64,000 bases of DNA from Alitta virens (GCA_932294295.1 OW028573.1:67743829-67807828), one strand, 5' to 3'; positions 46,096 to 60,331 are shown, counted from the stretch's first letter. Notes: a model not told the origin generated them from the sequence alone. Numbers and translations are program-made.

Positions 46096-48499
46096 GTATC
46101 TGTAAGGATTGCAGTCTGCTATCACCCTCAACAGATTTGATAGTTACACCCTTGGTAGTGTTTTAAACTATTTTCAGATATAATATCAATTTATTACAAG
46201 TGCGGAGAACAAATTATCACATCATTCAATAAAATCTGATATAATTTTTTTTAATCTTTTTTTTTATCATGATTTTTTCCAACCCCGCTTGATATACATG
46301 AGTCATTTTGGGCAGTCATAACGTATGAAGCAAATCATCTAAATAGCTAATTTGACTCACTGCATACTCAAATATATTCTTCATCACGACTTACAAAAGT
46401 AATATCCGTAACACACACATATATTAATCATAAATCACCACCATGGTGTTATGATTTACGGAGTCGTGATCGGTGGTTATCTTGTAACGTCATGAGCATC
46501 ACGTCCTGATAACATGGTAAAAGAATCGCTGCATGCCAATCAACCAATCTTCAGGCTTGGTTACTCAATTGTTCATAAGTCTTGGTTGCTGATATTTCAG
46601 TAATGCCGCGCAGCTGACCAAAATATTTCTTGCTCTTTTGGTAACATGCACGTACAGGAGCTCATGAATTGAACATGCAAGATTATACAGGTATCACCAT
46701 GAATTTTATCCTGGTTGCATGTGTAAAGGTAACTAATAGGACATGAATTATTGAGCCATTTTTTAAAGGAGATCTGTTTATAGAAATATGCATAGTACAT
46801 TATGTAGGATGAAACCTCCTACATAATGGGTACATGTATACAACTACAAAACCAGTACCATTCCAGCATTCCTGATAGCACAGAGTTGAGAATAATCCTT
46901 AATCACTGGTCATTCAATCTTATCAAGCTTACGGAAAACTAACAAGCACTGTGTTCACTGAACTTGGAAACTATGACATCTGAACTTTCTAATCACAGGC
47001 TTACGAGAGATCATAGTCTTGCCTTGGACCATGACCAATAGTCCTATAGCTTCCTCTTGTCATTGCTTGAAGCACGTCTTGGACAAATATTTCTTTACAA
47101 AGGTGAAGGTTGTGTTGCTAGAGAGTACCTTGTAAGGTCTGAGATGCTTTCATATATAATGCATAAAACGAAGATAGAATATTGCACCGATGCAGACCTT
47201 ATCTTAACCTGCTGACAGTGAACAACTAAAACCGGATCATAAAAAAGTCACCCAACAGCTTCAGTGGCTTCTAAGCGCATTAAGAGGGATGATGTCCCCA
47301 GTTCAAGAACACAAAAAACTTCAGTAATGACAAGAGGACAAGAGCAAACGTGACTATATTTGGAAAAGGCAGGAAGGAAGCTGAAAGAGATGCAACAAGT
47401 TGTATCAAAACACCCTTGTTGATGTATAGGTCATTATCACTTTCCACTCGTGCAATCAAGTCTTGTCTTAGTAATGATAAAGAAGGATGTTGTGTACACT
47501 TGGAAACATACTAATAGCTTTGTAATAATACAATGCGAATGTGCACTTGGGTGATATTCAGTCTCATGTACAGCACCACACAAGAACTTACCCTATTTAC
47601 AATACAGACGTTGTCCAACTTAAATGATGAGTTGAGATTGATAGCCAGGTGGTTTGACTGAACTAACCCACAAAAGCAAGACCAGATATATAGCTTAGTG
47701 CAGGCAACGTATCTAATCTAGATTTTGGTGAATTTTTAATAACCACCCAGATCTGTGTGTCAACCAAGGGTATCCACTGTAAGCAATTGATCCTGCAGGG
47801 ACATTAGGTCTGTGCAAAGCCATTGTACGTGTCTAATTGAATGCTAGACGTGTGGGGTGACAGCCATTGTTGATAAAGGCTTTGCTGCAACACAAAGATC
47901 TGAACACATTAAACGCAGGAATTTCAAGCATTTTTTTGCAAATAGCAATGGTTGTGGTGGCTTGGGAAATCAGGGGAATGTGGTATTGGCTCTCTGCTAA
48001 CTCAAAGCAAAGAAAATACGAAAGAAGGATACTGTGGATTCTCCAACATGACATGTCTCCCATGAGGTACTATGTTGTCCTTGCATCAGGTGTCTTAGGA
48101 TATTTATTTCGATACTTTCATCTAGCAGTAAATTTTTCATGAAAGTGGTTTATCACAATATCGTGAAGTAAATAAAACCGCCATAAAGACAAAATGTTTC
48201 AAAGGATAGCCACATATCTCCTGTATTTTATTACAAGCTCTGCCAAACAACCTGTTGCCTACACAACTTCAAAAACATCATGACGATATATCATCTTGCC
48301 AAGAAAGGCACAAAGGACCATCTGGAAGCAACAAAGTCATTCCTGATTGAATTATTCCGAAATGCGAGCCATGAAAAATGTCTTGGGGGATTAAGAGACA
48401 TGAGCTGTGGCTGTTGCAAGGCAGACATGCACTTCCTTCTTGAATGAGTTGCTTGAACTGCAAAAAATAAAACGCAACATTTGGGTCCCTCTTGTCCTC

Positions 48500-48750
48500 T
48501 TCATTCCTTTTTATATCAGCTGGGATGGTCCAACAGGCAACCAAAAGCCAACCCCAAAGAATGCCAAGCAGGATGTCATGATATTTAGTGGCAGATAAAT
48601 GGAACTGTGATAAGACTTTTCACAGCTTCCAGGGCGCAACAATCTGTCCCAGGAGTTCCACACCAACACATAATTGTCCCTGACCAAATTTATGGCCCTT
48701 GTCTACTCAGCAGCACTGCATGAGGTTGACACCCCTGCAGAATGTCATGA
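48500..48750 (+). repeat. Dispersed repeat with highly conserved core, copy 2
   Basis: Second copy of the 34.9 kb sequence, same orientation. The core contains an inverted pair CTGTGA...TCACAG. Confidence 0.75.
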
Positions 48751-50112
48751 TCTATTGCAGCCCTAAAATTACCATTGCAAAAGATGTTCCAGAAAGGCCT
48801 TTCTATGCTAATGTCACTACATAGTCAGGTGCCATATCAGTCCATAGCTTTGCACCATGCATCAATAGGACCATGAAATGGGTTCATGAATCAATTTGGA
48901 TGATTCACCCCGAAGTGACCATTTATTGCCAAATATGCTCGTCGAGGATTGGGCTCATAATGATGCATCACTAAGATCTAAGTCATATCAAAATTGTATA
49001 GCTAACTCGTATATAAATTGAAACGAGGTTCACAGATATTCTCTCGTGATGGCCCTCACATTGCAGCCAACAACACCTTGTAATATGGACTGAGACTCGA
49101 AAAAGAGACTCAAGAGGCCTCACTTCACACAAAATGAACAAGTCTCCGAAGAACCATTTCAAGTAATCAAGTTACACACGTGTTTTTGGAGCCCTAAAGC
49201 ATTGGTTGAAAGACAATGCATACTGCTCGGAAAAGTAATTACAGTATAAAACCATTTTTACAGCTTCTCTGCCTTTTTGTATGCAGTTATTGAATCATGG
49301 TGTCCTCAGGCTGTGGCAGTCTTCTTTCTGGGGCTCAGTCTGAACAGAATCCTCTGGATGAGTAGATGCATAATGCAAATCCCAGTTTACCAGATTACTT
49401 TCGGTGGTACACAATGTTATGTAAGCATTCACCCTGTCAGTTCTGATTTTTTTCTGGTCGGCATTGAGGTCTTTTTTGAACATGGATTACTGGGCTGTGA
49501 TCAGTCAAGTGGACAATATTGCGTGCGTCCATCACATCATGGAAGTCTGTGACTGGGTCATTAGTCAGGAATTTGCATCAGGACACACAAGGCCAGCGTA
49601 ATGCCACCATCTTTTGATCTCTCAGTCTGTAATACACATCGTTAAGTGAGCAACTACATGACATATTCGACTATTTTGTCAAATATAAAGCCAATACATG
49701 CGGTGAAACCTCGCCATTAAGACCATGTAGCTTTGATTCACAACAAACTGTTACGATGGTGAGGTGGCCTTCATACAACAAATGTACAATAACACAAATA
49801 CGGTCTTAAAATAAACAGTCGAAACCAAGACTCGGTGGGCTGAATGGCAAGGAAGGTGGTCCCAAGGCAGGGTTGCACTGTAATGGAAAGAAAATAAAGC
49901 ACCATGTGATGGCTAAGCTGCTGCTGCAAAAGCTCGTGATATCCAACTCATAATGCTGAAATGGGATTACAGACAACTGCGCGAATCTCATTATGATTAC
50001 ACATGGTCTTACTGATGGACTTAAGCATTTCAATTAAATGTTACTGTCCATGCTAAATCGGTCTTAAAGAGCCAACATGCACCACCATAGTACTAGTGAT
50101 GTTGCAGAAAGG

Positions 50113-50185
50113 CTAGACCATAAATGAAAAGTTAATCTAGACCAGAAATGAAAAGTTAATCTAGACCAGATATTGAAAAGTTAAT
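50113..50185 (+). repeat. 24-bp tandem repeat, three units
   Basis: Units of CTAGACCAGAAATGAAAAGT plus TAAT, with one or two changes between units. Confidence 0.9.
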
Positions 50186-50587
50186 CTCTCATCAGGATGT
50201 GAAACTTGATCATCTGAGGTAATGTTTATCCTATTTTCTCGCTGAAAGCACTTTCATCATCTGATCTCATATTTATCCTATTCGTGATGAAATTTCGTGC
50301 AATTTTCAACAATTGATTACTAAGAAGTGCTACTTTCCAGCAATGTATGCTTATCTGTACTAGACGACCATGGTCTATAAGTTACATTTGCTTAGCATGG
50401 TCAGTATTTGTCTTTTTTGTTGAGCGAAGTAAAATGTATGTGTGACACATTCTGATGCTTGGATTACTGTAAAATCTCAAATTTTCAATGTATCTATTAG
50501 AGTAAAATGACACTGGCAAGAAGAAATCAAGAGAACCTCAGAGAGAAGGTTATCATGTGACAATAAGGCACGACTATGTATACAGTA

Positions 50588-50952
50588 TACAGTTAGTTTC
50601 ATAAAATATGGTCGACTATAGACTGCTGCAGCAACCTATTCCTGGCTGTAGCTATAACTGGCAAAAGCCAGCCGCTTCTGTCTTCTAGCTTATAGTTGGC
50701 TTACACCTACCACCACTGAAAAAAAAAAAACTTAAATGCAAGAAATGTATCTAATTTATTGTAAATATGTATTTACAATACACATGCATCTTTTCAACAA
50801 AAAAATACAAATATTCATAACTCGCAACTAATGCACCAAATGCTGCTACATGTACTATAGCCATGCAGTTTGCTTAGTGGCAGGTAGCACCGTATAGCAG
50901 AAGCTTTGTCTAGGTTCAATTTGACAGGTAGTTTTTAACGAAACTAACTGTA
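50588..50952 (+). mobile_element. MITE family 1, copy 7
   Basis: 365 bp with both termini and the longer internal form, in the gene-poor right part of the window. Confidence 0.85.
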
Positions 50953-51730
50953 CATTGTTACTCTGAATTTACAGCCCTCCGCCCTTGGTTCCTAGCATTC
51001 AACTGCCATTTAAGAGCAATGCGGACAGCAGATGACTTCTGACCATTGTCCATTTGTCCATTAGTCTTCCTGGGAATTGCATCCCATATAGTGTCCCTTT
51101 GTGACTTATCTTATTGGGCAATGACTAGAGTCACTTGTTAGACAATAGAGTAGATTAATGCCAGATAGTTTGCCTTAATTCAAGCAGCGGCTGTGCAGAC
51201 TTAGCCCATTATATTTACTGAAACCTCATTATGTGATAAATCATGGAGCCACAGTGAATACAACTATTCCTCCACAATTGTGCAACTTAAAATCCTCTCT
51301 ATCACAATTAAATAGACGGCCATGAGTTGGTTTCTAATGCTATTTTAGCTTGTTGACAACTTAAAGCATAAGCATCCATTATAATTTCAAAAGCCATAAT
51401 GAGCTTGCTCATGTAAGGCAGTTTACAAATCTAACTTGTCAAAACAAAAACTTCCAGGGTTACCATTACGCTTATCAATGTGTCAATGTCAAAAAGCACT
51501 ATGATGCTTGAAATGAAAAAGATGTGATTATATTGTCCGATTTTTTTTTCTTACTTTAGCAATAATCACGAAATGGAGACATAGATCTGAGGTTTTCCCA
51601 CCATTAAAAAACCAACCAGAAATTTCAAAGTTTTTTTCATGTACGCATTGAGCAGTAATACTATCCTAGATAGGATATGCAGTTGTGTATATCCATTATT
51701 GGACAGGGGTAAAATAACGTCCCGAATATA

Positions 51731-51888
51731 ATTACAGCAGAATTCATAGACTTGAAAACTAAACTACAGAAATCAATACATCATGCGAATCCAAAACGCC
51801 GATTGGCTTTGGGACTGTCCTAGCCAATAGAAGGATTCACATGACGTCATCTGGACTTAATTTCCAAGTCTGTGCAATCTGCTGTAAA
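51731..51888 (+). mobile_element. Fold-back MITE family 2, copy 5
   Basis: The best-preserved copy, 158 bp: ATTACAGCAGAATTCATAG at the left and GCAATCTGCTGTAA at the right, with GGATTCACATGACGTCATC in the right arm. That arm contains an exact TGACGTCA palindrome. Confidence 0.75.
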
Positions 51889-52004
51889 AGGGTCTTACTC
51901 GAGAAGGACATATGTTTCTCTACAAAGCAGGTCTCATTAGGATCATTTGGAGTATGGACGTTTTCTTTACAGCATACGTATTTTGGTAAAAAAAACTAGT
52001 AATG

Positions 52005-52058
<54 letters not shown>

Positions 52059-52060
52059 CA
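52005..52060 (+). repeat. (TA)n followed by poly(T)
   Basis: About 13 TA units run straight into about 28 T. Confidence 0.95.
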
Positions 52061-52898
52061 AACTCCATGATTTAACATGGTCATTACAGACGTATAAGAA
52101 GTATATCGCACAGAATGAGCATCTGCATGACTGTCACCACAAAGTCAGCATTAGTAATTTAGTTATCGACGAAAAATACCAACATATTTAACTAAAGATA
52201 GTCTGCATCAAGAGCTAGTCTAACATGGAGCCACCAGAACTTTTTTACGTGTAGATGAGTCCTAACTTTATCGCACTTTGTGGAAAGTGTCAAATTGGAT
52301 CATTTGGAGTATGGACCAAACAGTCCAAGTACCAATCTTTAGGCAAAACTGCATGGTGCGTTACAGTCCCATAAGAAGTATCATCCATCACGAGCCACAG
52401 CCGTCAGCTGTGTACAGGCATCACTATATATAAAGATCACTATAGTCTGTGTTAATTTATAACAACAAATACTTTGCAGATCTAATCAAACAGATAAAAT
52501 TGGACATCCAAGACTCCTTGCAAGAGTCTTGGAAGAGGACATATGTTCTTACATACAGATAAGTCAAATTATCAGCTGGGGATTCCCCTTGGGATTATCG
52601 TCCAGCTAGTGACAGGCCATATGTTCCACAAGAGGCTGAGCGGAACACATCCATATTCATCTGGGCCTGTCAGAAAGACAGAGGAGAGAGTAATACTGAC
52701 GATGCTATCTCCTTGATCGCGATAATGTCATGACTGGCGGCCACAGTAGATAGTATCAGATCATGCAGTTGTGGGAGGACCAAGTCCTATCACCTCTGTC
52801 CACCTTGACAGCCCCTGCAAGATAACATCCCCTCTCTCGCACAAGATGATGGCCACATGATGAGGTCTGCCCATGATTTACTGACCACTTGGTACCTG

Positions 52899-52927
52899 CA
52901 ACAGCAGCAACAGCAGCAACAGCAGCA
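52899..52927 (+). repeat. (CAGCAGCAA)n tract
   Basis: Three nine-base units. Confidence 0.85.
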
Positions 52928-53415
52928 TGACTAGTTATACTCTGGATGCATAAAATGGATCATCAAAAATTCAGTCATCTGGGTTGATGTCTATTACGTT
53001 TTTCAAACATTTGGTGTAACATTTTTGCTGAGTATTGTGCTGTCTTGCAATTGAATTTCACATTTCTCAGAAGGCTATTTGCGGACTTCGCTTCATTGTT
53101 ATTTCCTCTTTTCCATTTGGTTTGCCATCACTCATCAGTACCATTGATCAGCTCCACTTAAACTGCAACAATTCATTCCAGGCTAATGTAAGTCGTGCCT
53201 TTCAAGTATATCAAAGCTATTGATTGCATCGAGCCATCTTCAGGCCTGAGTTAATCTAAAAAGTGAAAAAAGGCATGAAAATGTTGCTTTTTTATACTGT
53301 CACTATGACGTCAAGTTGCTTCCCCTTGTAGTCTGGATGACAAAGATATAATGAGGCGACCAATTTAGTGCCCTAGGGAAAAAGGCAGGTCCTATGTGCA
53401 TCAATATTACCTTAC

Positions 53416-53572
53416 AGAATCTTGGACATGACCCATCACATTCAACGAGCATTAATGGATACCAGCTGTATTTTGCTGATGTATCAATATTAACACAGCC
53501 ACTAACAATATGCAAACACAGCAGTGACACCAACACAAAGTGATGCATCAGGCTGAAGCCACCTAACGCCAT
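53416..53572 (-). CDS. Candidate signal-peptide exon (possibly NETO-like exon 1)
   Basis: Seen on the minus strand: ATG at 53572, then MALGGFSLMHHFVLVSLLC and a hydrophobic run ending IVSG, a plausible signal peptide with a small residue at the cleavage site. The frame stays open to a donor-like GTAAGG at 53415, leaving one spare base. That phase is exactly what the first certain NETO-like exon at 15702 requires. A second donor five bases on (GTAATA) would be out of phase. Inference only: the exon is 37.7 kb from its proposed partner, and the same pattern can arise by chance in a gene-poor region. Confidence 0.22.
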
Positions 53573-56500
53573 ATCAAGGTGCGCCTGTTATTGTCACCCC
53601 CTGATGAACATCAAAGCGAAGATTGGGTAAGGTGCAACCAGCACTAATGCTTCCACAGGTACATAATGGAATCACTGGGTATGACAACGTTCCCCAACGG
53701 TCATGTGACACCAAGACGTCTGTCATGTAAGCTGAATTTACCGCATTGGTGACGTCACAGTAGGGGCTAAACTTATACAATGCGGAGGAGATTCGTGAGT
53801 CATGTCTCGAGAAGTAAAAAGACAAAAAATCTAATTTAATGTGATTTCATATTATCCTGCGTCAAAAAATGAGAGTGCTTTCATTTCAGCGTGTAGTATG
53901 AGGAATACCATTGCTTAATACCTGTCATTGCTTTGGACATGTCAGCACAATTTTTGAACCTTCAAGACAAAATGCACTCATTAACCCTTCCATTACACAA
54001 GGGGACAAGGGGTTAATATGTGGTAACCAGCGGTCAGTGAAGTGACCAGTGGCTAACGTTGCTGTCCAGAATGTCCCTTGGTTCACTGAGCAATGACAAC
54101 CACTGTAATCAGGCGATGTAAAATGACTAGTAAGGCTACTGGTGTGCAGGAACTGGCTACAGGAACTGGGAGCAGGAACTGCAGGCTCTTGCACAAAGCT
54201 GATCCCCGAAGGCCACTGGCCGCACTCACCTCAATTATGTCAACTGGTCTCCTTTTCCACGACGTTATCTGATGATTTTTACTCCTTGTACAGCTTTTAA
54301 TAAGCGGCAACAAGAAAAAAATTGAAGCGTAGTCTATCCCTTCCTCTCTAATTTCTTGTGTTCTAAGATTTGCACTAAAAACTGTATTTATATCAAAAAA
54401 ATTTCAAGGTCAAAGTGTGACCAACCTTTGCATTTTTAAAAGTTAAAACAACCAAAGCCCTCCAAAGACCTTACAATTTCATTGGTGAACTGACAATATC
54501 AAAATAGTTCATCGAACTATCAAATAAAGGTGTTAGGTTAGTCAATACCTCTGGTGATCTTGGGTAGATCATAGGATTAAAATAACCAATCTTTTTCAAA
54601 CAATGTTGAAACATGTTCGTGATGTTCTGAATAACACGATAAATGAATGTCTTTCATGGGGACTGATGATTCATATTCACAGAGCTTTGTAACAATTTCC
54701 AAATTAGATACATAGATATATATAAACATGTATGTTAAAACATCATGATCAAATGAACACTATAAATGTTAACTTTTGCCAGCAATTTGTCGTATTGGAA
54801 AATATCTGTTTAACCAGAGATCCTCCATTTACTCATTTTCTTTGGTTGCATGAATAAACAGATCAACTGAAGTTCACAGTTTCACTGAGCTGCATGAGAA
54901 GGTCATGAGAAGGTCATAATAAACGTCTTTAAGGCCAACAGAAAACTGGCGGATCGATCCACACAAAATTGCTGAGAGCAATGAGAAAGCAAAAACTCCT
55001 TGAGTCTTTGATTACTGCAAATTGCCCTCCGTCATAGATGCTGCCACTTTAATCCTCATGCTGTCAAGGTTGTCCACTAATGTATGTCTCCTGTCAGGAG
55101 ATGCTTTGCATCATGCAGCACCACTTGCCTCTGATGCTGCTCCCTGGCTCTTTTTTGTCCAAAGATTTATCTATCATTCCCTGTCATTTCAGGCAGAGCT
55201 GTCATGAAAGATAAACTACAACAACTAACTTTCACCCACGTTGGGTCATACGATATTAAGCAGATTGTTTGTTTGTTTGCTTGTTTGTTTTCTTAAAAGT
55301 GACACGATACATCATCCTGGTTTGTTTAAAGCTCGTCAGTTTCACATGCCCTATATGTATCTGTATCAACAAACTAATTTAGTTTAATTATTGTATATAT
55401 TTAAATCAATTTTATCATTATGTGTATTTCTTCCTCTTGGAACCAAATTTAGCTTACTGTAGGTGAAGCAAATTTTTCTGTCTTCAGGATTGCATACCTG
55501 GCAGTTTAACGCCAAATGGGGGGTGTATGCAATTATGTCAGATTGGAGATTATGGATAAATATTCATGCATCTCATTATTTGGCCCAATTAAGAGTCTGG
55601 TAATCCTCTCAATCTTGATTTCCTGAATTCTGAGTTTCCTCATTTACAAATATGTTCATTGCCTTGCATGTGGAAGCAAAATGTAGCACTGAGTAATTTG
55701 ATTTGGGGTGAAATGTTGATTAAGCATAACTAAAACATCAATGTGACCACCCCTCAGCCTTTGACAGCCACAATTCTATTCAATTATTTAACGAAATCTC
55801 ATTAGTTTATTCCTTTATTCCTTTGAAAATCCTTGAAACAACACGCTTAAATCGACACTGGCTCCATCTATCATGTTTCCTTATTCCATCGTTCAAAACT
55901 TAATTTTGTCACAATCAACATCGAAATATTTCACATGAAGGGTTTGTGAAATAATTGGACATGTCACATTATCAAATTCTAGCGAAAGATGTTTAAAAAT
56001 GGACATATTATTACGTTTTAGCCATCAATTTTAAAAATCTCCATCTGGGTGACTGGGGGTTCCCCTTTTGGCCAGAATCTGTCAGCAAGGAAAAAATCTG
56101 GTGTAACAAATGAACATGCATTACCTGAATTGTGTTGACATAAATGATAAATTATAGGTGGCAAGAAATGGCAGTGACCTTCTTCTTGGGGTTCCCGATT
56201 GAGAACTTGCCTTAACGATCATCCGGCAAACTGCTTTTAAGATTGGGGAGCAGACATCAATCTTGTTCTATATCCTTGCATTACAAACATCGTTCCTCCA
56301 GTCTGATGGATGATTGTCTAGGCAAGAGACATTAGCACTCAGTGCCTATCTGCTCATTTTTTAGTATTTTACAAGCGAGGCATCCTCACTGAACAAATGC
56401 ATTCTCAGCTGACAGAAGCGCAATGTGATTCTAAAACAAGGACGAAGAGTGCATAATGCTACCAGAGCAACCACAAAAACAGTCAGCATCATAAAACCAT

Positions 56501-58807
56501 TAAGTCTCATAAGACCAATTTCGGAATGTGAGATATCACCATTATCACCCCACCACAATGTCTAGTATATGCATACTATATGGTGTCTATAGAATTGCAA
56601 CATCAGCTAATTCTAGCAAAAGAAACTGCATATGTGCATTGAGAAAACTATCCATTCCTACCTTTTATGTTTTTTTTGTGTGTGCAAGAAACGAGATAAA
56701 TCCACTCCAAATGAATATATCATGCAACACAAACCGAGTTCAATTATTTTTTGTTATTCTATTTGAGCGAAAGCTACAGATGGTACTGCCATTGAACTAT
56801 TTAAACATGAAAGCTACTGCTGTTCCTTTTTTATGTTTTTGAAGTTCCTACTTTTTACCTACCAATACACGTGTAATACAACACAAATGTACTTCAACTA
56901 TAGAATCTGAAGCTCACTGTTAATTCCACATATACATTGGGGCCCTCACCTCAGGCACTTTGCACGAATGGTACAAATTCAGATGTGCCAATTCCAGGGA
57001 GACTGCAACAGCAACAATCATTGACAAAAGGGCCTCTGGAGAGTCAGTTTAGTGAGGCCAAGGCTAAGTAAATTGTCAACCCCACGAAGGGGATGGAGGG
57101 TAATTTGCGAATTACAGCCATTTCAGCATGCAGCCTTGGCTCCTTCCCCGAAGGTCCTAACCCTTGATTCATGTGGATTCCCCTACCCCCTCTTAATTCC
57201 TCGTTAATCAATTTAACAAGCTGGAATCTAAGTCATCTACAAGAAGCTGCTGAGGCATCTGTAGCTCGCCAATCATGGAGTCCGACAGAGTCATTAGTAA
57301 TGCATCCTCATTTATTTACAGCCCTTGCTTTCTTCTTGATTTGCTCTCTCTTTCTCTTCCTGTAAATCTTTCCCTTTCTCCCGTAGACCTTAGTGGGCTT
57401 CCTGTTCCATGTGATAAAACATCTACCTCTTAAACAAACACCAAGGTGTCACAGAGTTGTGGATTCCAGCTAAAAACATGCTACCTTTTGAATTAGTGGT
57501 AAAAAGAGTACCAAGAAACTTTTAACAAAGAGTAGCATTGAGCAACAAAATATGCACATAACCTTAAAGAGTCTGTTTTATGTCTTAATGCTCAGACTTG
57601 ATGTCTTGTTGTAACTCCTGCATAATTATCAAGGTCTGCATTTCCATACAAATAAACTGCTTCAATACACAGCATTAATTACCTCCATTGTGGAAGCCAA
57701 TTGTGAATGACTTCCGAATTCGATCAAGGCAATGTCAATTGTCACGAACTGAGTCATGCCAGCAGGTAACCAGGGTAAAATATGGTTCCCAACTGGATTT
57801 GTGTTCTAAAAGCTAACTTGCAAAGGCTGCCATGCCAGATCACTAGATTGCGCATCCTCTCTACGTTTTGTGGTTAGCTTTCAGTAGTTGATTGATGGTA
57901 TTATAGAAAAAAAGAATGCAGTTAATGAAAGGAATGAGAGTAGGCTCTAAAAGCTACAGAGCAGCAACAAGTTCAGTATTGAAGTACAGTGTGCTCATGA
58001 AAAAGCGAACTAGCTATCATTCGAAGGCAAACCAACAAAAGATCCACACTCATTTGTTGGCCAGTCACACACAAGTGGACAGGAGCCTCTTGCTCTTTTC
58101 ATCTGTCTCCAAACAATCAAAGGGAGAGCACGCCATGCCCGTGTAAACAATGGCGGACATGTCATAGTCTGACGTGAGCAAAATATCCCATAATTCCCGT
58201 GGCAATTTTCGTGACAAATGGCCTCGTTTTCAGCACTTCCGTTTAGTCTCTCTTACTTTTTTCCCTCTCGATTTTTTCCCCCCATTTTTATAAGGAGGAA
58301 GCCAGAGCAGTTGGTCTCAGAGGCCCCCACCCTAGAAGGACACAACTTGAGCAAAAGCTGTCACTAGGTCTCAACAACAACATTAATATCAGGACAAAGT
58401 CACCAGACTATATATCTAGAGACATTGTCCAATTTCCATGCTAGTGATTAAAGAGTGTCCTTAATTACATCCAAGCGACCTTGAGCATAAGAGAAAAAGA
58501 CTAACTTACTACAAAAGACAAGATGTTGCGATTAATGAATGGAGATATCGGATATGATTATTTCACAGCGACGGTGCAGCATAGTGAATGATTGGTACAC
58601 TTCCCATTGTCTTGAGCGGGATAAAACCAACAAAAGTATTAGGTAACTCCATGAACATTTACACTAACTCTAGACATTTTGACTTTGTATTTACAAGATT
58701 GACCACAGAGCCATTTTGACTGACACTAAGTCTACTTTATCAATAATATGTAATTATCATTAGGCTTATGATGAGTAACTATTTGGTCAAATCAGAGAAG
58801 AAATACC

Positions 58808-59208
58808 TACAGTTAGTTTCATAAAATATGGTTGACTTTAGACAGCTGTAGCAACCTATTCCTGGCTGTAGCCATAAATGGGTAAAGTCAGCCGCTTCTG
58901 TCTAATCCTGGCTTATATGGTCAGCTTACACCTACCACCACTGAAAAAATATATCAACCTTGGTAAATGTACGAAATTTACCAAATGTATTATAAATATG
59001 TATGAACCATAGACATGTATCTTTTCAACAACAAAAAATTTAAAATATGTGCAACTCTCAACTTGTGCACCAAAGGGTGCTGCATGTACTTCTACATCTG
59101 GCTTTGAATGGCCATCTAAAGCCAGACATTTCTGTTTAGTGGCCGATAGGATCGTGCAGAAGAAGTTTGCCTAGCTTCAACTTGACAGGCCGTTTTTAAC
59201 TAACTGTA
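58808..59208 (+). mobile_element. MITE family 1, copy 8
   Basis: 401 bp, the longest copy. The left terminus is intact; the right terminus has lost about six bases (TGAAAC) but still ends TAACTGTA. Confidence 0.85.
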
Positions 59209-60062
59209 ATTTGTTTTTTGGTCTGAAGATACTGTGTCTCTATAAGCATGGGGTAAATGGGAGGAGGGGTCTAAATAATAGGGGATTACTCGACACAGAA
59301 CAAAACCAATTCAAAGTTTCACATTATGAAAATGTCACAGAACTTTCCCACAGTAGATGTAGCATATAATCCAATTAAACATTGGGCCCACCTGTATGTC
59401 CACTCATATTTAATATAGAAATACACCTTATTTAGTACAATGACATCCTTTTCCATGTACATATAATTACCGAAAATGATGAGGAAACCATTTTATTCTA
59501 ACTCACGATTTCCATGGTCAGGATGACAGCATCCATGACAAGGAATGCAATTGCTTTAAGCAATTCTGGTGTTTTGGACCAGCCATGCACTTTCTTAATT
59601 ACCCCATTTCACGAATTTCATTTAATTCCCGCCTGTCCCACAAAAGGGAAATAAACTGTCATGTCCCTTGGAAATAATTATCACTTAAAAAGAATAACAA
59701 CCTCCAATGGACGAAATTGAAATTATCCGTTTTCGTGAGATTTTGGGAGCATTTAGCAATGCATGCTTTGATCATATTATGCTAATCTTATTCATCAAAA
59801 TTTGCTGCAACCATAGTTTAGCTCAATAATTTAGATTCTCTGAAAGAGAAAGAAAAAATCAAAGACAAATGTCGGCTGCCTACTATAGATCAATTTGAAT
59901 TAAAATGGGATAGAACGAGACTGAAATTGAGTATGAAGCGAGAGCATTTGAAATATTAAATAATTAACATAAAACAAAGACGAGACATTTTACATTTACC
60001 TTTGTTGTCAAAGTGCTCATGTTCCATGCATTTTTCAACGATGAATAAGGATTAGGAATACC

Positions 60063-60237
60063 TTGAAAAATAGAGGACGTCGTGATCATTAATTTACAAA
60101 AATGAAGGAATTTAACTGAATATAAAATATAAAATAAAAAAAATAAGAAACAACAGGATAATGCATTGTCTTCTGCTATTAAGCGTGGTCCCCAGAAAAC
60201 GTATCCTGCTGTCAGAGACTACTATATGCTTTTTATT

Positions 60238-60331
<94 letters not shown>

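Noticed and set aside
48407..48544. Coding frames over the second dispersed-repeat copy
   Set aside because: The equivalent frame is not kept in the 34.9 kb copy, so conservation is not protein-level.
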